A stretch of DNA of 64,000 nt, from positions 1 through 64,000 of the forward strand of contig JAQGMR010000037.1 of assembly GCA_028292265.1 (NCBI GenBank), written 5' to 3'. The stretch's first letter is position 1; each line of letters starts with the position of its first letter. The stretch is from Herminiimonas sp. (GTDB lineage Bacteria; Pseudomonadota; Gammaproteobacteria; Burkholderiales; Burkholderiaceae_D). Positions 1 through 11,034 of this stretch are shown piece after piece. The notes under the pieces are model-generated. The model was not told where the DNA came from, did no database searches, and saw nothing but the letters and a program-made list of their open reading frames with translations. The translations under genes and the position numbers were made by a program.

Positions 1-1598
1 CGGACCTGACCCTGGATGGAAAGCACAATCGATACGCATGGCTCGCACCAACTTCGCAGGAGAACCGTCGCGTCGGCTACATGGCGCGCGAAGTCGGGTC
101 CGCTATCGCTACCATCGCTGCCACTCCGCAGGGCGTCGGCGTGAAGCAATATGAGAGAAAGCTGACGGTTGGTACGGCGCGCGCCTGAAAGCACTTCGCG
201 TGCGGACGGAAGGTCAACCGCCGAGAGCGTCACTGCACTCCAGCGTTCCAGTTGCGTGCAAAGGCGCATCAAGCTGCCTTCTTCGAACCCGATGGCGAGC
301 GCCTCCATGCCATGCAGCGCGCCTTGCCGTACCCGCGCGCCCTGGGTTCCGAGGGGCACCGCAAGTTCAACCAGACGGCGCTCGGTTAGCGGCCGGCGGA
401 CAAGCTCCCCACCGAGAGCCGATGCGAGATGCCCGGCCATGCGGCCGGCGAGACTGGCAGACCTCAACGGAAGCGCACGGTCTCTGCCCAGTGAGGCGTT
501 CTGGTTGGCGGGCGACGAACATGCGCTGCCGGCCCGGACGATGCCCTCCCTCAAAATTACCTGGCCCGCGCTGCCAATATCACCGGTCAGGCGGACCACG
601 AAATGACCGGCATCGCACCCGCCCAACGTGTCGCACAACACATGCAACATGGTGCGACGAAGGCGCCTTTCGTCGCCGTGCAACGCAAACGACAATGTAG
701 GCTCGACTTGCAATGAGATTCGCTTCTGCCTGTCCGGCGCATGCCGACGGAAAGAGCAAAGCGTGCGTTGGACGCTTTCGAAAAGGTTGAAGTCCTGGGT
801 TGTTAAAGCGAATGTGCCTCGCTTGACCGCGCAGTAGTCAAGAATGTCATCTGGCAAGGGCCGAAGAAGGCAGGACACCGTTTCGCGAGCATGCTGCGGC
901 AGGTCGGGCACACGTGTCTTTGCGGGGTTTTCCCTCGACTCTCCGAGGAGCGCGTCCACCGACGTTTTCAGTTCATCGCCAAAGACGCCAATGAACTCGG
1001 CGTGCGCGTCAATTTCGCTTTGCAAGTGTGTGTGCGTCCTGGTAAGCCGCACATGATGCGACTGAACAAAGACCGCGGTGAATGCCATGCAAGCCAGCAG
1101 CAGGAAGCCAACTGGTACCCCGTCCATTCCACGAGGCTGCATCAAAGCGCTTGTGCCGAAATCCAGAGCGAACACTGCCAACGCTACCAGCATGATGCCG
1201 GTCCCGTATCGGAACCCGTATGCCATAACCAGGCACAGCCCCAGGAAATAGAACGGAACAGCCCAGTAGTCGATAAAGAAGGCAAGGCAGCCGGTACTGC
1301 CGATGTCCAGCAGAACACAGACAAGAAGGTGGTACCGACGTCGCTTCGGTAGCCTTGCGAATGCAACCAGGATGCCGATCGCGCCCAGCAAGAATAGTCC
1401 GGCAGTCAACCGCAATGACCATAGCCACCGATCTGGATGCGATCCGACATGCGTCACAGCCATCAGGCAAACGAGCCCCGCCAGCAAAACGCCGCACCGC
1501 AGGGTGGCGAACCAAACCTCGCTGTCCTTGCCCGCAAGTTGTCTTGCCAGTGACTTGCCGATCGGGTCTTCAAGCGTCGAAAAAGGTTTTGATAGCAT
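1..1598 (-). CDS. RpfC-like hybrid sensor histidine kinase, 5' part, degenerate
   Basis: The minus frame is open from an ATG at 1598 to the left edge (about 532 codons seen). Residues 1-34 are soluble, residues 35-178 hold about six hydrophobic segments with a YGFRYG stretch at 127-132 that recalls the membrane sensor of RpfC, then a HisKA-like helix (about 198-245), an ATPase-like region (about 300-420) and a receiver-like region up to the edge. The catalytic signatures are missing. The H-box, normally S-H-E-x-R-T, reads F-G-D-E-L-K, so Asp208 replaces the phospho-acceptor His. The N-box Asn position is Asp323, and no DxGxG or GxGLG glycine boxes are visible. The receiver-like part also lacks a clear acidic pair. 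I infer a non-catalytic sensor or scaffold descended from a diffusible-signal-factor type kinase. The gene end is outside the window. Confidence 0.72.
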   Translation of the reverse strand, partial: MLSKPFSTLEDPIGKSLARQLAGKDSEVWFATLRCGVLLAGLVCLMAVTHVGSHPDRWLWSLRLTAGLFLLGAIGILVAFARLPKRRRYHLLVCVLLDIGSTGCLAFFIDYWAVPFYFLGLCLVMAYGFRYGTGIMLVALAVFALDFGTSALMQPRGMDGVPVGFLLLACMAFTAVFVQSHHVRLTRTHTHLQSEIDAHAEFIGVFGDELKTSVDALLGESRENPAKTRVPDLPQHARETVSCLLRPLPDDILDYCAVKRGTFALTTQDFNLFESVQRTLCSFRRHAPDRQKRISLQVEPTLSFALHGDERRLRRTMLHVLCDTLGGCDAGHFVVRLTGDIGSAGQVILREGIVRAGSACSSPANQNASLGRDRALPLRSASLAGRMAGHLASALGGELVRRPLTERRLVELAVPLGTQGARVRQGALHGMEALAIGFEEGSLMRLCTQLERWSAVTLSAVDLPSAREVLSGARRTNRQLSLILLHADALRSGSDGSDSGPDFARHVADATVLLRSWCEPCVSIVLSIQGQV

Positions 1599-1655
1599 GG
1601 GCGCCCGCAATAAAAATGGCGCACACACTGCCGGTCGAGGCATCGGGTTCGCCGT

Positions 1656-1684
1656 GTTGTAGGCGACAAAGTATGCATTATCAA
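1656..1684 (-). promoter_or_regulatory. Possible sigma-70 promoter of the hybrid kinase gene
   Basis: On the minus strand TTGATA (1684-1679) and TACAAC (1661-1656) are separated by 17 bases, about 58 bases before the ATG at 1598. The -10 match is moderate, so this is only a candidate. Confidence 0.3.
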
Positions 1685-1769
1685 CGCCGATGGCAGGCGC
1701 TGGTTCGGTCCTAACAGTCCGGTGTTCCCATTAATTTTTCCGCGCGACGCGCATCGTTGGGCGAAAAGC

Positions 1770-1810
1770 AAAACGGAGAGCCGATCAGTGATCGCCCTCC
1801 GTTTCTTTTT
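1770..1810 (-). terminator. Bidirectional terminator after dnaJ
   Basis: AAACGGAG (1771-1778) pairs with CTCCGTTT (1797-1804), and an inner CGATCA/TGATCG arm lengthens the stem. On the minus strand the stem is followed by TTTTGCTTTT, on the plus strand by CTTTTT, so it can work both ways. It lies about 50 bases past the dnaJ stop. Confidence 0.8.
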
Positions 1811-1856
1811 ACATCTCAACCGCTATTCGCCGGTTGCAGCGGGTGCCTCACATCGC

Positions 1857-2990
1857 CTATTCGAAGAACTCCTTGACCTTGTCCTTCCACGACTTGGTCT
1901 GGGGGCTATGCCTGGCTCCGCCTTCGGCGGTCAGCAATTCGAACTCGCGCAGCATGTCCTTCTGCTTGTCGGTCAGCTTGACCGGCGTTTCCACGACCAC
2001 ATGGCAGAACAGGTCACCCGCATAACCAGATCGGACTCCCTTGATGCCCTTGCTGCGAAGGCGGAAAGTTTTGCCGGACTGCGTTCCTTCGGGAATCGTA
2101 AAAGACACCTTGCCTTCGAGCGTTGGCACCTCGATGTCGCCACCCAAAGCGGCCTTGGCGAAGGAGATCGGCATTTCGCAATGGAGGTCGTCGCCGTCGC
2201 GCTGGAACACCGTGTGCGGCTTGATGTGTATTTCAACATACAGGTCACCTGACGGGCCGCCATTAACGCCTGGCTCGCCGTTGCCGGTCGAGCGAATGCG
2301 CATGCCATCGTCAATCCCTTCCGGTATCTTGACCTCGAGCGTCTTGGTCCGCTTGATTCGTCCGGCGCCGCCACAATTGATACACGGCTCCGGGATAATC
2401 TTGCCGGTGCCATGGCACTTGGGACAGGTTTGCTGGATGCTGAAAAACCCCTGCTGCATGCGAACCTGGCCGTGGCCACCGCAGGTTGGGCAGGCGGTCG
2501 GCGAGGTGCCGGGCTTGGCACCCGAGCCATGGCACACTTCGCAGCCATCCCATGAAGGTACCCGTATCGTTGTGTCGAAGCCGTGCGCAGCCTGCTCAAG
2601 TGTTATTTCCAGGTTGTAGCGCAAATCCGCGCCACGATAGACCTGTGGGCCGCCGGCGCGTCCGCCACGCCCGCCACCGCCGAAGATGTCGCCGAAGATG
2701 TCGCCAAAGGCGTCCGCGAAACCCGCACCGCCAGCGCCGCCAAAACCTGCGCCACCCATGTTGGGGTCGACCCCGGCGTGACCGTACCGGTCATAAGCCT
2801 CGCGCTTTTGTGGATCGGACAGCATCTCGTAGGCTTCCTTGGCCTCCTTGAATTTGTCCTCCGCGCCCTTGCTGTCCGGATTTCGATCCGGATGGTGCTT
2901 CATTGCGAGCTTGCGATAGGCCTTCTTGATGTCCTCATCAGAAGCGTTTTTCGCCAGCCCTAAAATCTCATAAAAATCACGCTTCGCCAT
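1857..2990 (-). CDS. dnaJ: Chaperone protein DnaJ
   Basis: Hsp40 co-chaperone (377 aa) that delivers unfolded substrates to DnaK and stimulates its ATPase in the cytoplasm. The J domain occupies residues 1-70 with His33-Pro34-Asp35, followed by a Gly/Phe-rich linker ([18 protein letters not shown]). A zinc region with four CxxCxGxG repeats follows ([32 protein letters not shown]), then the C-terminal substrate-binding domains. This is type I DnaJ of normal length. The start [11 protein letters not shown] is preferred over an in-frame ATG six codons upstream because family members begin with this motif. It is the last gene of grpE-dnaK-dnaJ and is followed by a terminator at 1770-1810. Confidence 0.97.
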   Translation of the reverse strand: MAKRDFYEILGLAKNASDEDIKKAYRKLAMKHHPDRNPDSKGAEDKFKEAKEAYEMLSDPQKREAYDRYGHAGVDPNMGGAGFGGAGGAGFADAFGDIFGDIFGGGGRGGRAGGPQVYRGADLRYNLEITLEQAAHGFDTTIRVPSWDGCEVCHGSGAKPGTSPTACPTCGGHGQVRMQQGFFSIQQTCPKCHGTGKIIPEPCINCGGAGRIKRTKTLEVKIPEGIDDGMRIRSTGNGEPGVNGGPSGDLYVEIHIKPHTVFQRDGDDLHCEMPISFAKAALGGDIEVPTLEGKVSFTIPEGTQSGKTFRLRSKGIKGVRSGYAGDLFCHVVVETPVKLTDKQKDMLREFELLTAEGGARHSPQTKSWKDKVKEFFE

Positions 2991-3183
2991 ATGTCGGCAT
3001 CCTGTCATCTAAGCGAAAACGCCGAGCCAGTGTCGCGAACGACCTTGGACCCGGCTGGTTATTACGACACTGGGCGCCCGCGCCGCAGAAGGCGGCAACG
3101 ACCTGATCGCCGCTGCTCTTCCACTGCCACGCAGGCCCCTGTCCGTGTGAAACGGGTAAAGCGACTGACGTGCCCGACCCGAC

Positions 3184-5151
<1,968 letters not shown>

Positions 5152-5197
5152 ATTATTGCCCCTTCAAACTTGATCTGTGGTTATCCGAATGCTTCCC

Positions 5198-5225
5198 ATA
5201 TGAGGAGAAACCGGTCGCTTTCAAG
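5198..5225 (-). promoter_or_regulatory. Sigma-32 (RpoH) heat-shock promoter of dnaK
   Basis: On the minus strand CTTGAAA (5225-5219) is followed after 13 bases by CCTCATAT (5205-5198). The RpoH consensus is CTTGAAA, 11-16 bases, CCCCATNT, so only one base deviates. Placement 47 bases before the dnaK ATG fits. Confidence 0.85.
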
Positions 5226-5253
5226 CACTTCTCGCTTGAGTTTCCGTTTTCGC

Positions 5254-5823
5254 TCAGCTTTTTTCTTTTGATACGGTCACCAATGCGGGCCGCAACAAGC
5301 GGTCGGCAATCATGTAACCCCTTTGCAGCACGGTCACGATGGTGTTGACCTCCTGGTCGGCCGGCACCATCGATATGGCCTGGTGCTTCATTGGGTCCAG
5401 CTTGTCTCCCGGCTTCGGATTGACCTCAACCAGGCGATGTTTTTCAAAGGCGGTCGAAAGCTGCTTGAGCGTCATTTCAACGCCTTCCTTCAACGATTCC
5501 GTCGTGGGCGACTCCACCTTTAGCGCCATTTCAAGACTGTCTTTCACCGGAACCAACGCTTCGGCAAAACTTTCTATGGCGAACTTGTGCGCCCGGGCGA
5601 TGTCTTCCTGGGCTCGGCGCCGCATGTTTTCGGCATCGGCCTTGGCGCGCAGGAAAGCGTCCTGCAATTCGCTCGCCTTGGCTTCTGCGGTCGCCAGTTT
5701 CTCCTCGAGGCCGGACGCCGCAGGTCCCCCTACGCCGAATTCGGATTCCGAAACCGCGGCATCAGCGCCTTCTTGGCCGTCCGGCCGCGTGGGATCCGGC
5801 TTTTGCATGTCTTCATCTTGCAT
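5254..5823 (-). CDS. grpE: Nucleotide exchange factor GrpE
   Basis: GrpE (189 aa) opens the nucleotide-binding domain of DnaK to release ADP. An acidic disordered N-terminus (about 1-40) leads into the long dimerisation coiled coil (about 40-95, with [20 protein letters not shown]) and the C-terminal beta-wing domain with [11 protein letters not shown] and a TVLQRGYMI motif typical of the family. An in-frame ATG five codons later is an alternative start. It is the first gene of the heat-shock cluster. A perfect sigma-32 promoter lies about 160 bases upstream, leaving a long untranslated leader. Confidence 0.96.
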   Translation of the reverse strand: MQDEDMQKPDPTRPDGQEGADAAVSESEFGVGGPAASGLEEKLATAEAKASELQDAFLRAKADAENMRRRAQEDIARAHKFAIESFAEALVPVKDSLEMALKVESPTTESLKEGVEMTLKQLSTAFEKHRLVEVNPKPGDKLDPMKHQAISMVPADQEVNTIVTVLQRGYMIADRLLRPALVTVSKEKS

Positions 5824-5982
5824 GAAAAATCTCCAACGATATCAATGACCTGGAAAAGTTCGATCAATCAGGAAAGGGTGTCGATCACCAGCTAATGTGG
5901 CCGCGGGCTGGCGTACCGAGTACGCCCCGACGGCCTTAACAAGCCGGCTGGAAACCGCCATGACCCTTGCTGCATTGCGGGC

Positions 5983-6010
5983 AAATGGGGGCCGGTCCAG
6001 CCTTTTCAAG
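5983..6010 (-). promoter_or_regulatory. Sigma-32 (RpoH) heat-shock promoter of grpE
   Basis: On the minus strand CTTGAAA (6010-6004), a 13-base spacer and CCCCATTT (5990-5983) match the RpoH consensus at every defined base. Transcription should start near 5975, giving a leader of about 150 bases before grpE. No HrcA/CIRCE element was seen here although hrcA is in the window. Confidence 0.9.
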
Positions 6011-6085
6011 GGCAATCTGTAAACGGACACGCGGCATTGGAAGCGTCTAAGCGGTACGGCCGGCCGATCTGCGAATCTTCTAGTC

Positions 6086-6152
6086 CTATACCGCCCGTCA
6101 GCTACCGATTGTTACAACGTTTACCGGTTTTGAGCTGTCACTTTCGGTATAG
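6086..6152. repeat. Spaced 8-bp inverted repeat upstream of the small peptide gene
   Basis: CTATACCG (6086-6093) and CGGTATAG (6145-6152) are exact inverted copies 51 bases apart, about 100 bases before the small ORF at 6248. Such a spaced pair could be a regulator site or the foot of a leader structure. The rest of 6011-6247 shows no gene. Confidence 0.4.
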
Positions 6153-6247
6153 CGAACTACCATTCATATACAGGTACCGCGAGTGCAGTTTACCTGGTCA
6201 AGTTGCTACGGGACGCCCCTCCCGGAGTTGATCCAAAGGAGGCAAAA

Positions 6248-6340
6248 ATGAAACTATCTGTCATCACTGCTAGCGTTCTGGCGTACACCGCGATTGCCGT
6301 AGTACTGATTTGCGACGCGGGGCTGCTGGCAATCTACTAG
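6248..6340 (+). CDS. Small membrane peptide, 30 residues
   Basis: A short gene below usual annotation cut-offs. An AAAGGAGG ribosome-binding site sits 6 bases before the ATG, essentially a perfect Shine-Dalgarno. The product begins MKLSVITASVLAYTAIAVV and ends LLAIY. It has one lysine near the N-terminus and otherwise is a single hydrophobic helix of about 22 residues, interrupted by Cys-Asp. It stands alone between the grpE promoter (divergent) and hemH (convergent). I do not recognise a family. It could be a small inner-membrane regulator or a type I toxin-like peptide. The main support is the ribosome-binding site, so coding status is likely but not certain. Confidence 0.6.
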   Translation: MKLSVITASVLAYTAIAVVLICDAGLLAIY

Positions 6341-6421
6341 CCCACTGCCTCTCAACGACGCGCTTCTGAAAACATCGTGCCAGGAAGCAGTGCTCCGGCA
6401 AAAGCTGCCGCTTAATTGGGA

Positions 6422-7528
6422 TCAGTCTTCCGCGCCAAGTTCGAGGGCGTGCAACCTTCCTGCTTTAGCCGCCAACTCTGCCTCCACCGCCTCGCTCGCC
6501 GCAGGTCGCGTCGACCAGCCGGCCAACTGCCCTTCGACGATGTCTGCCAGCGCATTGATCCAGTCCGGCGACTCATTCAGGCAAGGCAGGTAATGGAATT
6601 CCTTGCCGCCAGCGGTGAGGAAGTCCTGCCGGACTTCCATATTGATTTCTTCCAGAGTTTCCAGGCAGTCGCTGGTAAAGCCAGGACACATAACGTCTAC
6701 CCGCTGTACACCTTGCCGCGCCAGAGCAACAAGCGTGGGCGCGGTATACGGTTGCAACCATTCCGCCTTGCCGAACCGGGACTGAAAGCTCACCAGGTAT
6801 TGGTCCTGCCGTAAACCAAGGCGGCTCGCGAGCAGGCGTGCCGTCTTCTGGCATTCGCAGTAATACGGGTCGCCCAGCAGCAAGGTGCGTTTGGGCACGC
6901 CATGGAAGCTCATCACCAATTTCTCGCCGCGGCCATGTGAAGTCCAGTGCCCGCGGACGGATTTTTCCAGGGCCGACAGATAGGCGTCGTGGTCGTGGTA
7001 GTGCTTCAGCAGTCGCAACTCGGGCACATTGCGGGTCCCTTTGCAGTAGTCGAAAACCGCGTCCCAGATCGACGCGGTTGTGGTTCCGGAATATTGCGGA
7101 TAGGCCGGCACGACCAGGACACGGTCGCAACCCGCCGCCTTGATGTCCTGCAGCGCCTGCGCCACCGAAGGACCGCCATAGCGCATCGCATAGGCCACGT
7201 GCACACGGTGTCCGCGTTGTCCAAGGTAGCCACGCAACATCGCTGCCTGACGTTCGGTATGCACCTTGAGCGGCGACCCGTCGTTGGTCCAGATTGCGGC
7301 ATATTTTTTGGCGGAACTGGGCGAACGAAACGGCAGGATAATGCCGTGCAGGATCAGCCACCACAGCGCGCGCGGTATTTCAACCACGCGCGGATCCCAC
7401 AAGAATTCCTTGAGGTAGGGGCGCAGCGCCGCAGCGGTTGGCGCGGCCGGCGTGCCGAGGTTGACGAACAGGACGGCTGTTCCCGGCTGTGCGCCATGGT
7501 GATGTTCAGGCTCCGTGACAAAACGCAT
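6422..7528 (-). CDS. hemH: Ferrochelatase (protoheme ferro-lyase)
   Basis: Inserts Fe2+ into protoporphyrin IX, the last step of protoheme synthesis, at the cytoplasmic face of the membrane. The 368-residue length is typical. The N-terminus carries [13 protein letters not shown], the family start signature. MRYGGPSV and [15 protein letters not shown] follow, then the active-site signature [17 protein letters not shown] with the metal-binding His, the [19 protein letters not shown] block and a [13 protein letters not shown] motif. It is the last gene of the minus-strand group nadK-recN-hemH, with 45 bases between recN and hemH. hemJ, the preceding enzyme of the pathway, lies elsewhere in the window at 23348. 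Confidence 0.96.
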   Translation of the reverse strand: MRFVTEPEHHHGAQPGTAVLFVNLGTPAAPTAAALRPYLKEFLWDPRVVEIPRALWWLILHGIILPFRSPSSAKKYAAIWTNDGSPLKVHTERQAAMLRGYLGQRGHRVHVAYAMRYGGPSVAQALQDIKAAGCDRVLVVPAYPQYSGTTTASIWDAVFDYCKGTRNVPELRLLKHYHDHDAYLSALEKSVRGHWTSHGRGEKLVMSFHGVPKRTLLLGDPYYCECQKTARLLASRLGLRQDQYLVSFQSRFGKAEWLQPYTAPTLVALARQGVQRVDVMCPGFTSDCLETLEEINMEVRQDFLTAGGKEFHYLPCLNESPDWINALADIVEGQLAGWSTRPAASEAVEAELAAKAGRLHALELGAED

Positions 7529-7573
7529 TCCGCTGGTGTCCTCTCCGGGCTGTTGTCGCGAGAACCTGCGCGT

Positions 7574-9226
7574 TCAGGAAGCCAGCAGTTCGCGGGCGTG
7601 CTTTCGGGTGGTCGCTGTGATCTCGAGTCCGCCGAGCATGCGCGCCACTTCTTCAACCCGCGACTTGGCATCGAGCTGCTCTATCTGCGACCAGGTTTTT
7701 TTGTCTGCGCTGGTGGTCTTGGTTACCTGGAAATGCTGGTTGGCCTGACTGGCGACCTGCGGCAAATGCGTCACGCAAAGCACCTGCCGATCCTGACCAA
7801 GCCGCCGCAGCAAGCGGCCGACGACTTCGGCTACGGCGCCACCAATGCCGGTGTCCACCTCGTCGAAAATCAACGTAGGTGTCGCCGTGGCGGTAGAGGT
7901 GATGACCGAGATTGCCAGCGCGATCCGTGCCAGTTCGCCCCCTGACGCCACTTTCGCAAGCGGGCGGGGCGTTGTGCCGGCGTGGCCCGCTACGAGAAAT
8001 TCAATCTGCTCCAGTCCGTAGGCCGCCGGTTCACAGGGGCGCAGGGAGATTTCAAAGCGGCCGCCAGCCATGCTCAAGTCCTGCATTGCGGCCGTCACCG
8101 CCTTGCCGAGCGCCGCGGCTGCAGTGGCACGGGCCTGGGATAATTTTTTTGCCAACGCGATGTAGGCCGACTTCAGCTTTTCCTCTCGAGCGCGCAGAGC
8201 ATCCAGATCGCTGGCATCAGCCAGCTGCGCCAGTTGGGCGGACAAGGCCGCCAGTTCCTGCGGCAGCTCGTCTGGCGACATGTGGAATTTGCGCGCCGTC
8301 GCATGCACAACTTCAAGTCGGGCCTCCACTTCGCGCAGACGAGCCGGATCAAGCTCGACGCGCGACAGGTAATCGTTCAGCGCATAGACCGCTTCCTGCA
8401 TTTGAATTTGCGCTGCGTCGATCGCGTCCAGAACCGGCTTCAAGCCTTCATCCACGTCCGCCAGCTTGCCTATCTTCTGATTGAGCGCGGACAATCGCGA
8501 AAGCATTGGGCTCTCGTCCGATTCCGAGATGGCATCAAGCGCCTCCTGCGCACCCTCGATCAAACTGGCGGCGTTCGCCAACCGGCTGTGCTCATTGCCG
8601 ATCTCGGCCCATTCACCGGGCTTGACCGCAAGCTTTTCGAGTTCGCCGACCTGCCATTCCAGGCGTTCGCGCTCCATCAGCACGTTGCGCGCATTCTTTT
8701 CGAAGTCCTCACGTTGACGGGCCAGGTCGCGCCAGGCGCGATGCGCCGCGGAGACCGCCTCAGCTTCGTCCTGAAGCCCAGCCTGGGTGTCGAGCAGCGC
8801 ACGCTGGGCGTCGGCCTTCACCAGCGACTGATGTGCATGCTGGCCGTGAATGTCGACCAGCAATTCGCCGAGTACCCGCAACTGCGCTGCGGTGGCGGCG
8901 ATGCCGTTGATGAATGCCTTGGAACGGCCGGCATTGTCGATCACCCGCCGCATGAGCACGCTGCCGTCTTCGCTTGCGAAGGCATTGGAACTGATCCAGT
9001 CCAAAGCTTCCGGGCCGCAGGAAAAATCGGCCGTGACATCTGCGCGCGCCGCGCCGTCGCGTACCACGCTTGCATCGGCCCGCCCGCCAAGCGCCAACGC
9101 GAGCGCGTCGATCAATATCGACTTGCCGGCGCCAGTTTCACCGGTAAACACGGTGAAGCCCGCCGACAGGTCGAGCTCAATGGCGTCGACAATAACGAAG
9201 TCTCTAATGGATAGGGTGCGCAGCAT
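7574..9226 (-). CDS. recN: DNA repair protein RecN
   Basis: SMC-like ATPase (550 aa) acting early in double-strand break repair. The N-terminus MLRTLSIRDFVIVDAIELDL leads to a Walker A motif GETGAGKSILIDALALALGG. The middle is a long coiled coil (about residues 150-380), and the C-terminus has an ABC-type signature region (VASGGELARIALAISV), Walker B TLIFDEVDTGIGG and a CVTHLPQVAS switch. The size matches RecN. It is flanked by nadK 15 bases upstream and hemH downstream, probably one transcript. I saw no LexA-type operator in the short gap before it. Confidence 0.96.
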   Translation of the reverse strand: MLRTLSIRDFVIVDAIELDLSAGFTVFTGETGAGKSILIDALALALGGRADASVVRDGAARADVTADFSCGPEALDWISSNAFASEDGSVLMRRVIDNAGRSKAFINGIAATAAQLRVLGELLVDIHGQHAHQSLVKADAQRALLDTQAGLQDEAEAVSAAHRAWRDLARQREDFEKNARNVLMERERLEWQVGELEKLAVKPGEWAEIGNEHSRLANAASLIEGAQEALDAISESDESPMLSRLSALNQKIGKLADVDEGLKPVLDAIDAAQIQMQEAVYALNDYLSRVELDPARLREVEARLEVVHATARKFHMSPDELPQELAALSAQLAQLADASDLDALRAREEKLKSAYIALAKKLSQARATAAAALGKAVTAAMQDLSMAGGRFEISLRPCEPAAYGLEQIEFLVAGHAGTTPRPLAKVASGGELARIALAISVITSTATATPTLIFDEVDTGIGGAVAEVVGRLLRRLGQDRQVLCVTHLPQVASQANQHFQVTKTTSADKKTWSQIEQLDAKSRVEEVARMLGGLEITATTRKHARELLAS

Positions 9227-9241
9227 TGCAAGCTCTTGCGA

Positions 9242-10162
9242 TTATTTTAACTGGCCTTCGACTGATGGATATTCATTCCAGTGCAGCTTTTCGCGCAGGG
9301 TGTCGTAATAACTCCATCCCTGCGGGTGCAGGAACGTCACTTCGTGCGCCGAGCGCCGAATGAAGATGCGGTCATGGTGTTCCAGGCGCGCCAGGGATTG
9401 CATGTCGAAATTGATGCTGCTGTCGCGCCCACTGATTACCTCGATCATGATCTGGCTCGCGTCCGGCACGACTATGGGACGGTTCGACAGCGCGTGCGGG
9501 GCAATTGGCACCAGCACGATGCCGCGCAGGCTGGGATGGAGCAAGGGACCGCCAGCCGATAGCGCGTAGGCGGTGGAGCCGGTCGGCGTTGATACGATCA
9601 GGCCGTCGGAGCGCTGGTTGTACATGAAGTGCGCATCGACCTCGACCCGCAGTTCTACCATGCCGGAACCCGCGCCGCGGGAGACCACGACATCGTTAAA
9701 GGCAAGCGCTTCGAATATGGTTTTGCCGGCACGAACCACCGTGCCCTCAAGCAGACTGCGCCGCTCAGATTCCCGCTTTCCAGCCAGCATATCCGTCAGT
9801 AGCGGCAACATCCGCTCGCGCGGTATGTCGGTCATGAAACCGAGCCGGCCCTGATTGATGCCGATAAGCGGCACGTTGTAGGGGGCAAGCTGGCGGGCAA
9901 TGCCAAGCATGGTCCCGTCGCCTCCGACCACAATCGCGGCGTCGGCATGCGCGCCGATTTCCACCGGTGTCATGGAGGCGAAGCCGGAAAGCCCGAGGCT
10001 TTGCGCGGTTTGCGATTCGATCACGACCCTGTGACCAGTTCCATGCAGGAAGCCAGCAAGTTCGGAGAGCGATTCGGCTGCACCCGCGGCCGGATGGCGG
10101 CCAACGATGGCAATCGTCTTGAAGTTCAGCGTGGCTGGTGAGGAATTGGCGGGAGGCGACAT
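9242..10162 (-). CDS. nadK: NAD kinase
   Basis: Phosphorylates NAD to NADP with ATP or polyphosphate in the cytoplasm. It has 306 residues from the chosen ATG at 10162. The diagnostic [13 protein letters not shown] motif is present, followed by [12 protein letters not shown], the SGRD region and [16 protein letters not shown]. An upstream in-frame start at 10249 would add 29 unconserved residues. The [12 protein letters not shown] block that begins the fold starts 12 residues after the chosen Met. It leads a likely nadK-recN-hemH operon and is divergent from the HAD gene at 10297. Confidence 0.95.
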   Translation of the reverse strand: MSPPANSSPATLNFKTIAIVGRHPAAGAAESLSELAGFLHGTGHRVVIESQTAQSLGLSGFASMTPVEIGAHADAAIVVGGDGTMLGIARQLAPYNVPLIGINQGRLGFMTDIPRERMLPLLTDMLAGKRESERRSLLEGTVVRAGKTIFEALAFNDVVVSRGAGSGMVELRVEVDAHFMYNQRSDGLIVSTPTGSTAYALSAGGPLLHPSLRGIVLVPIAPHALSNRPIVVPDASQIMIEVISGRDSSINFDMQSLARLEHHDRIFIRRSAHEVTFLHPQGWSYYDTLREKLHWNEYPSVEGQLK

Positions 10163-10296
10163 GCTGCAGATTAGACCATAATTAATGGCGCGCCTGCATG
10201 TTTCGACCGGCCCGCAAGCGGGACCGCACCATCGCCCGACTACGGGCACAATAGGGAATCACCGCAATATTCGGAACAAGCTACAGAGCACCTATC

Positions 10297-11025
10297 ATGC
10301 AACCAATCAAGGCTATCCTGTTCGACCTCGACGATACGCTGTGGCCCATTGCCCCGGTCATCATGCAAGCCGAAAATTTGCTCTTCGCCTGGCTGCAAGA
10401 GCATGCTCCGGAAGTCGCGCGCCGCCACAGCATCGACGCATTGCGGCAGAAAAGGATGGCGCTGCTGAAGTCCGATCCGCGCCACGCCCTTGATTTGACC
10501 GCACTGCGCCACAACGTACTACGAGAAGCCTTCGAAGAGAGCGGTGAAGAACTCGACAGGGTCGAGCGTGCCATGGCGGTTTTCATCAAGGCCCGCAATA
10601 CCGTAGCCCCATTCGATGACGTGCATCCGGTCCTGACCAGCCTTAAGCCGCATGTGCTGCTGGGCTCGGTCTCGAACGGCCCCGCGGACCTTGAGGCAAT
10701 CGGCATGGCGCATTACTTTTCTTTTTCGATCGCGGCCCACAGCTTTGGGCGCGGCAAGCCGGACCCGGCGATTTTCCATGCCGCATGCGAGCAACTCGGG
10801 GTGGCGCCTGCCGAGGCAGCCTATGTCGGCGACGACCCGGCTCTTGATGTCGAAGGCGCCCAGAAGGCGGGTTTGCACGGCATCTGGCTGGACCGCTCCG
10901 GCACGGACACCCGGCGCAATTTGCCCGGCCACATTCAGCCTGATGTGGTTTGCACAAGCCTCCATGACGTGCAATCCTGGTTTCTCGAACGTAATGGACT
11001 GGCGCGCAAGTCTGGTGCTCGATAG
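10297..11025 (+). CDS. HAD-superfamily hydrolase (YjjG/pyrimidine nucleotidase-like)
   Basis: A 242-residue haloacid dehalogenase-type phosphatase. Motif I is ILFDLDDTLWP (nucleophile Asp and acid/base Asp), motif II is GSVSNG (Ser/Thr position), motif III is the Lys in GKPDPAIF, and motif IV is YVGDDPALDVEGA. A helical cap of about 90 residues lies between motifs I and II (subfamily IA, C1 cap). The substrate cannot be read from the sequence; nucleotide or sugar phosphates are usual. It is followed 9 bases later by hrcA and probably cotranscribed with it. Confidence 0.85.
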   Translation: MQPIKAILFDLDDTLWPIAPVIMQAENLLFAWLQEHAPEVARRHSIDALRQKRMALLKSDPRHALDLTALRHNVLREAFEESGEELDRVERAMAVFIKARNTVAPFDDVHPVLTSLKPHVLLGSVSNGPADLEAIGMAHYFSFSIAAHSFGRGKPDPAIFHAACEQLGVAPAEAAYVGDDPALDVEGAQKAGLHGIWLDRSGTDTRRNLPGHIQPDVVCTSLHDVQSWFLERNGLARKSGAR

Positions 11026-11034
11026 AATGAAACC

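Noticed and set aside
3..188. Plus-strand open frame of 61 codons at the left edge, looking like a gene end
   Set aside because: The minus strand is open across the same bases and continues as a hybrid-kinase protein with recognisable domains, so the plus frame is its shadow.
5842..6030. Minus-strand 62-codon ORF upstream of grpE
   Set aside because: It overlaps the perfect sigma-32 promoter, lacks a ribosome site and has shadow-like composition.
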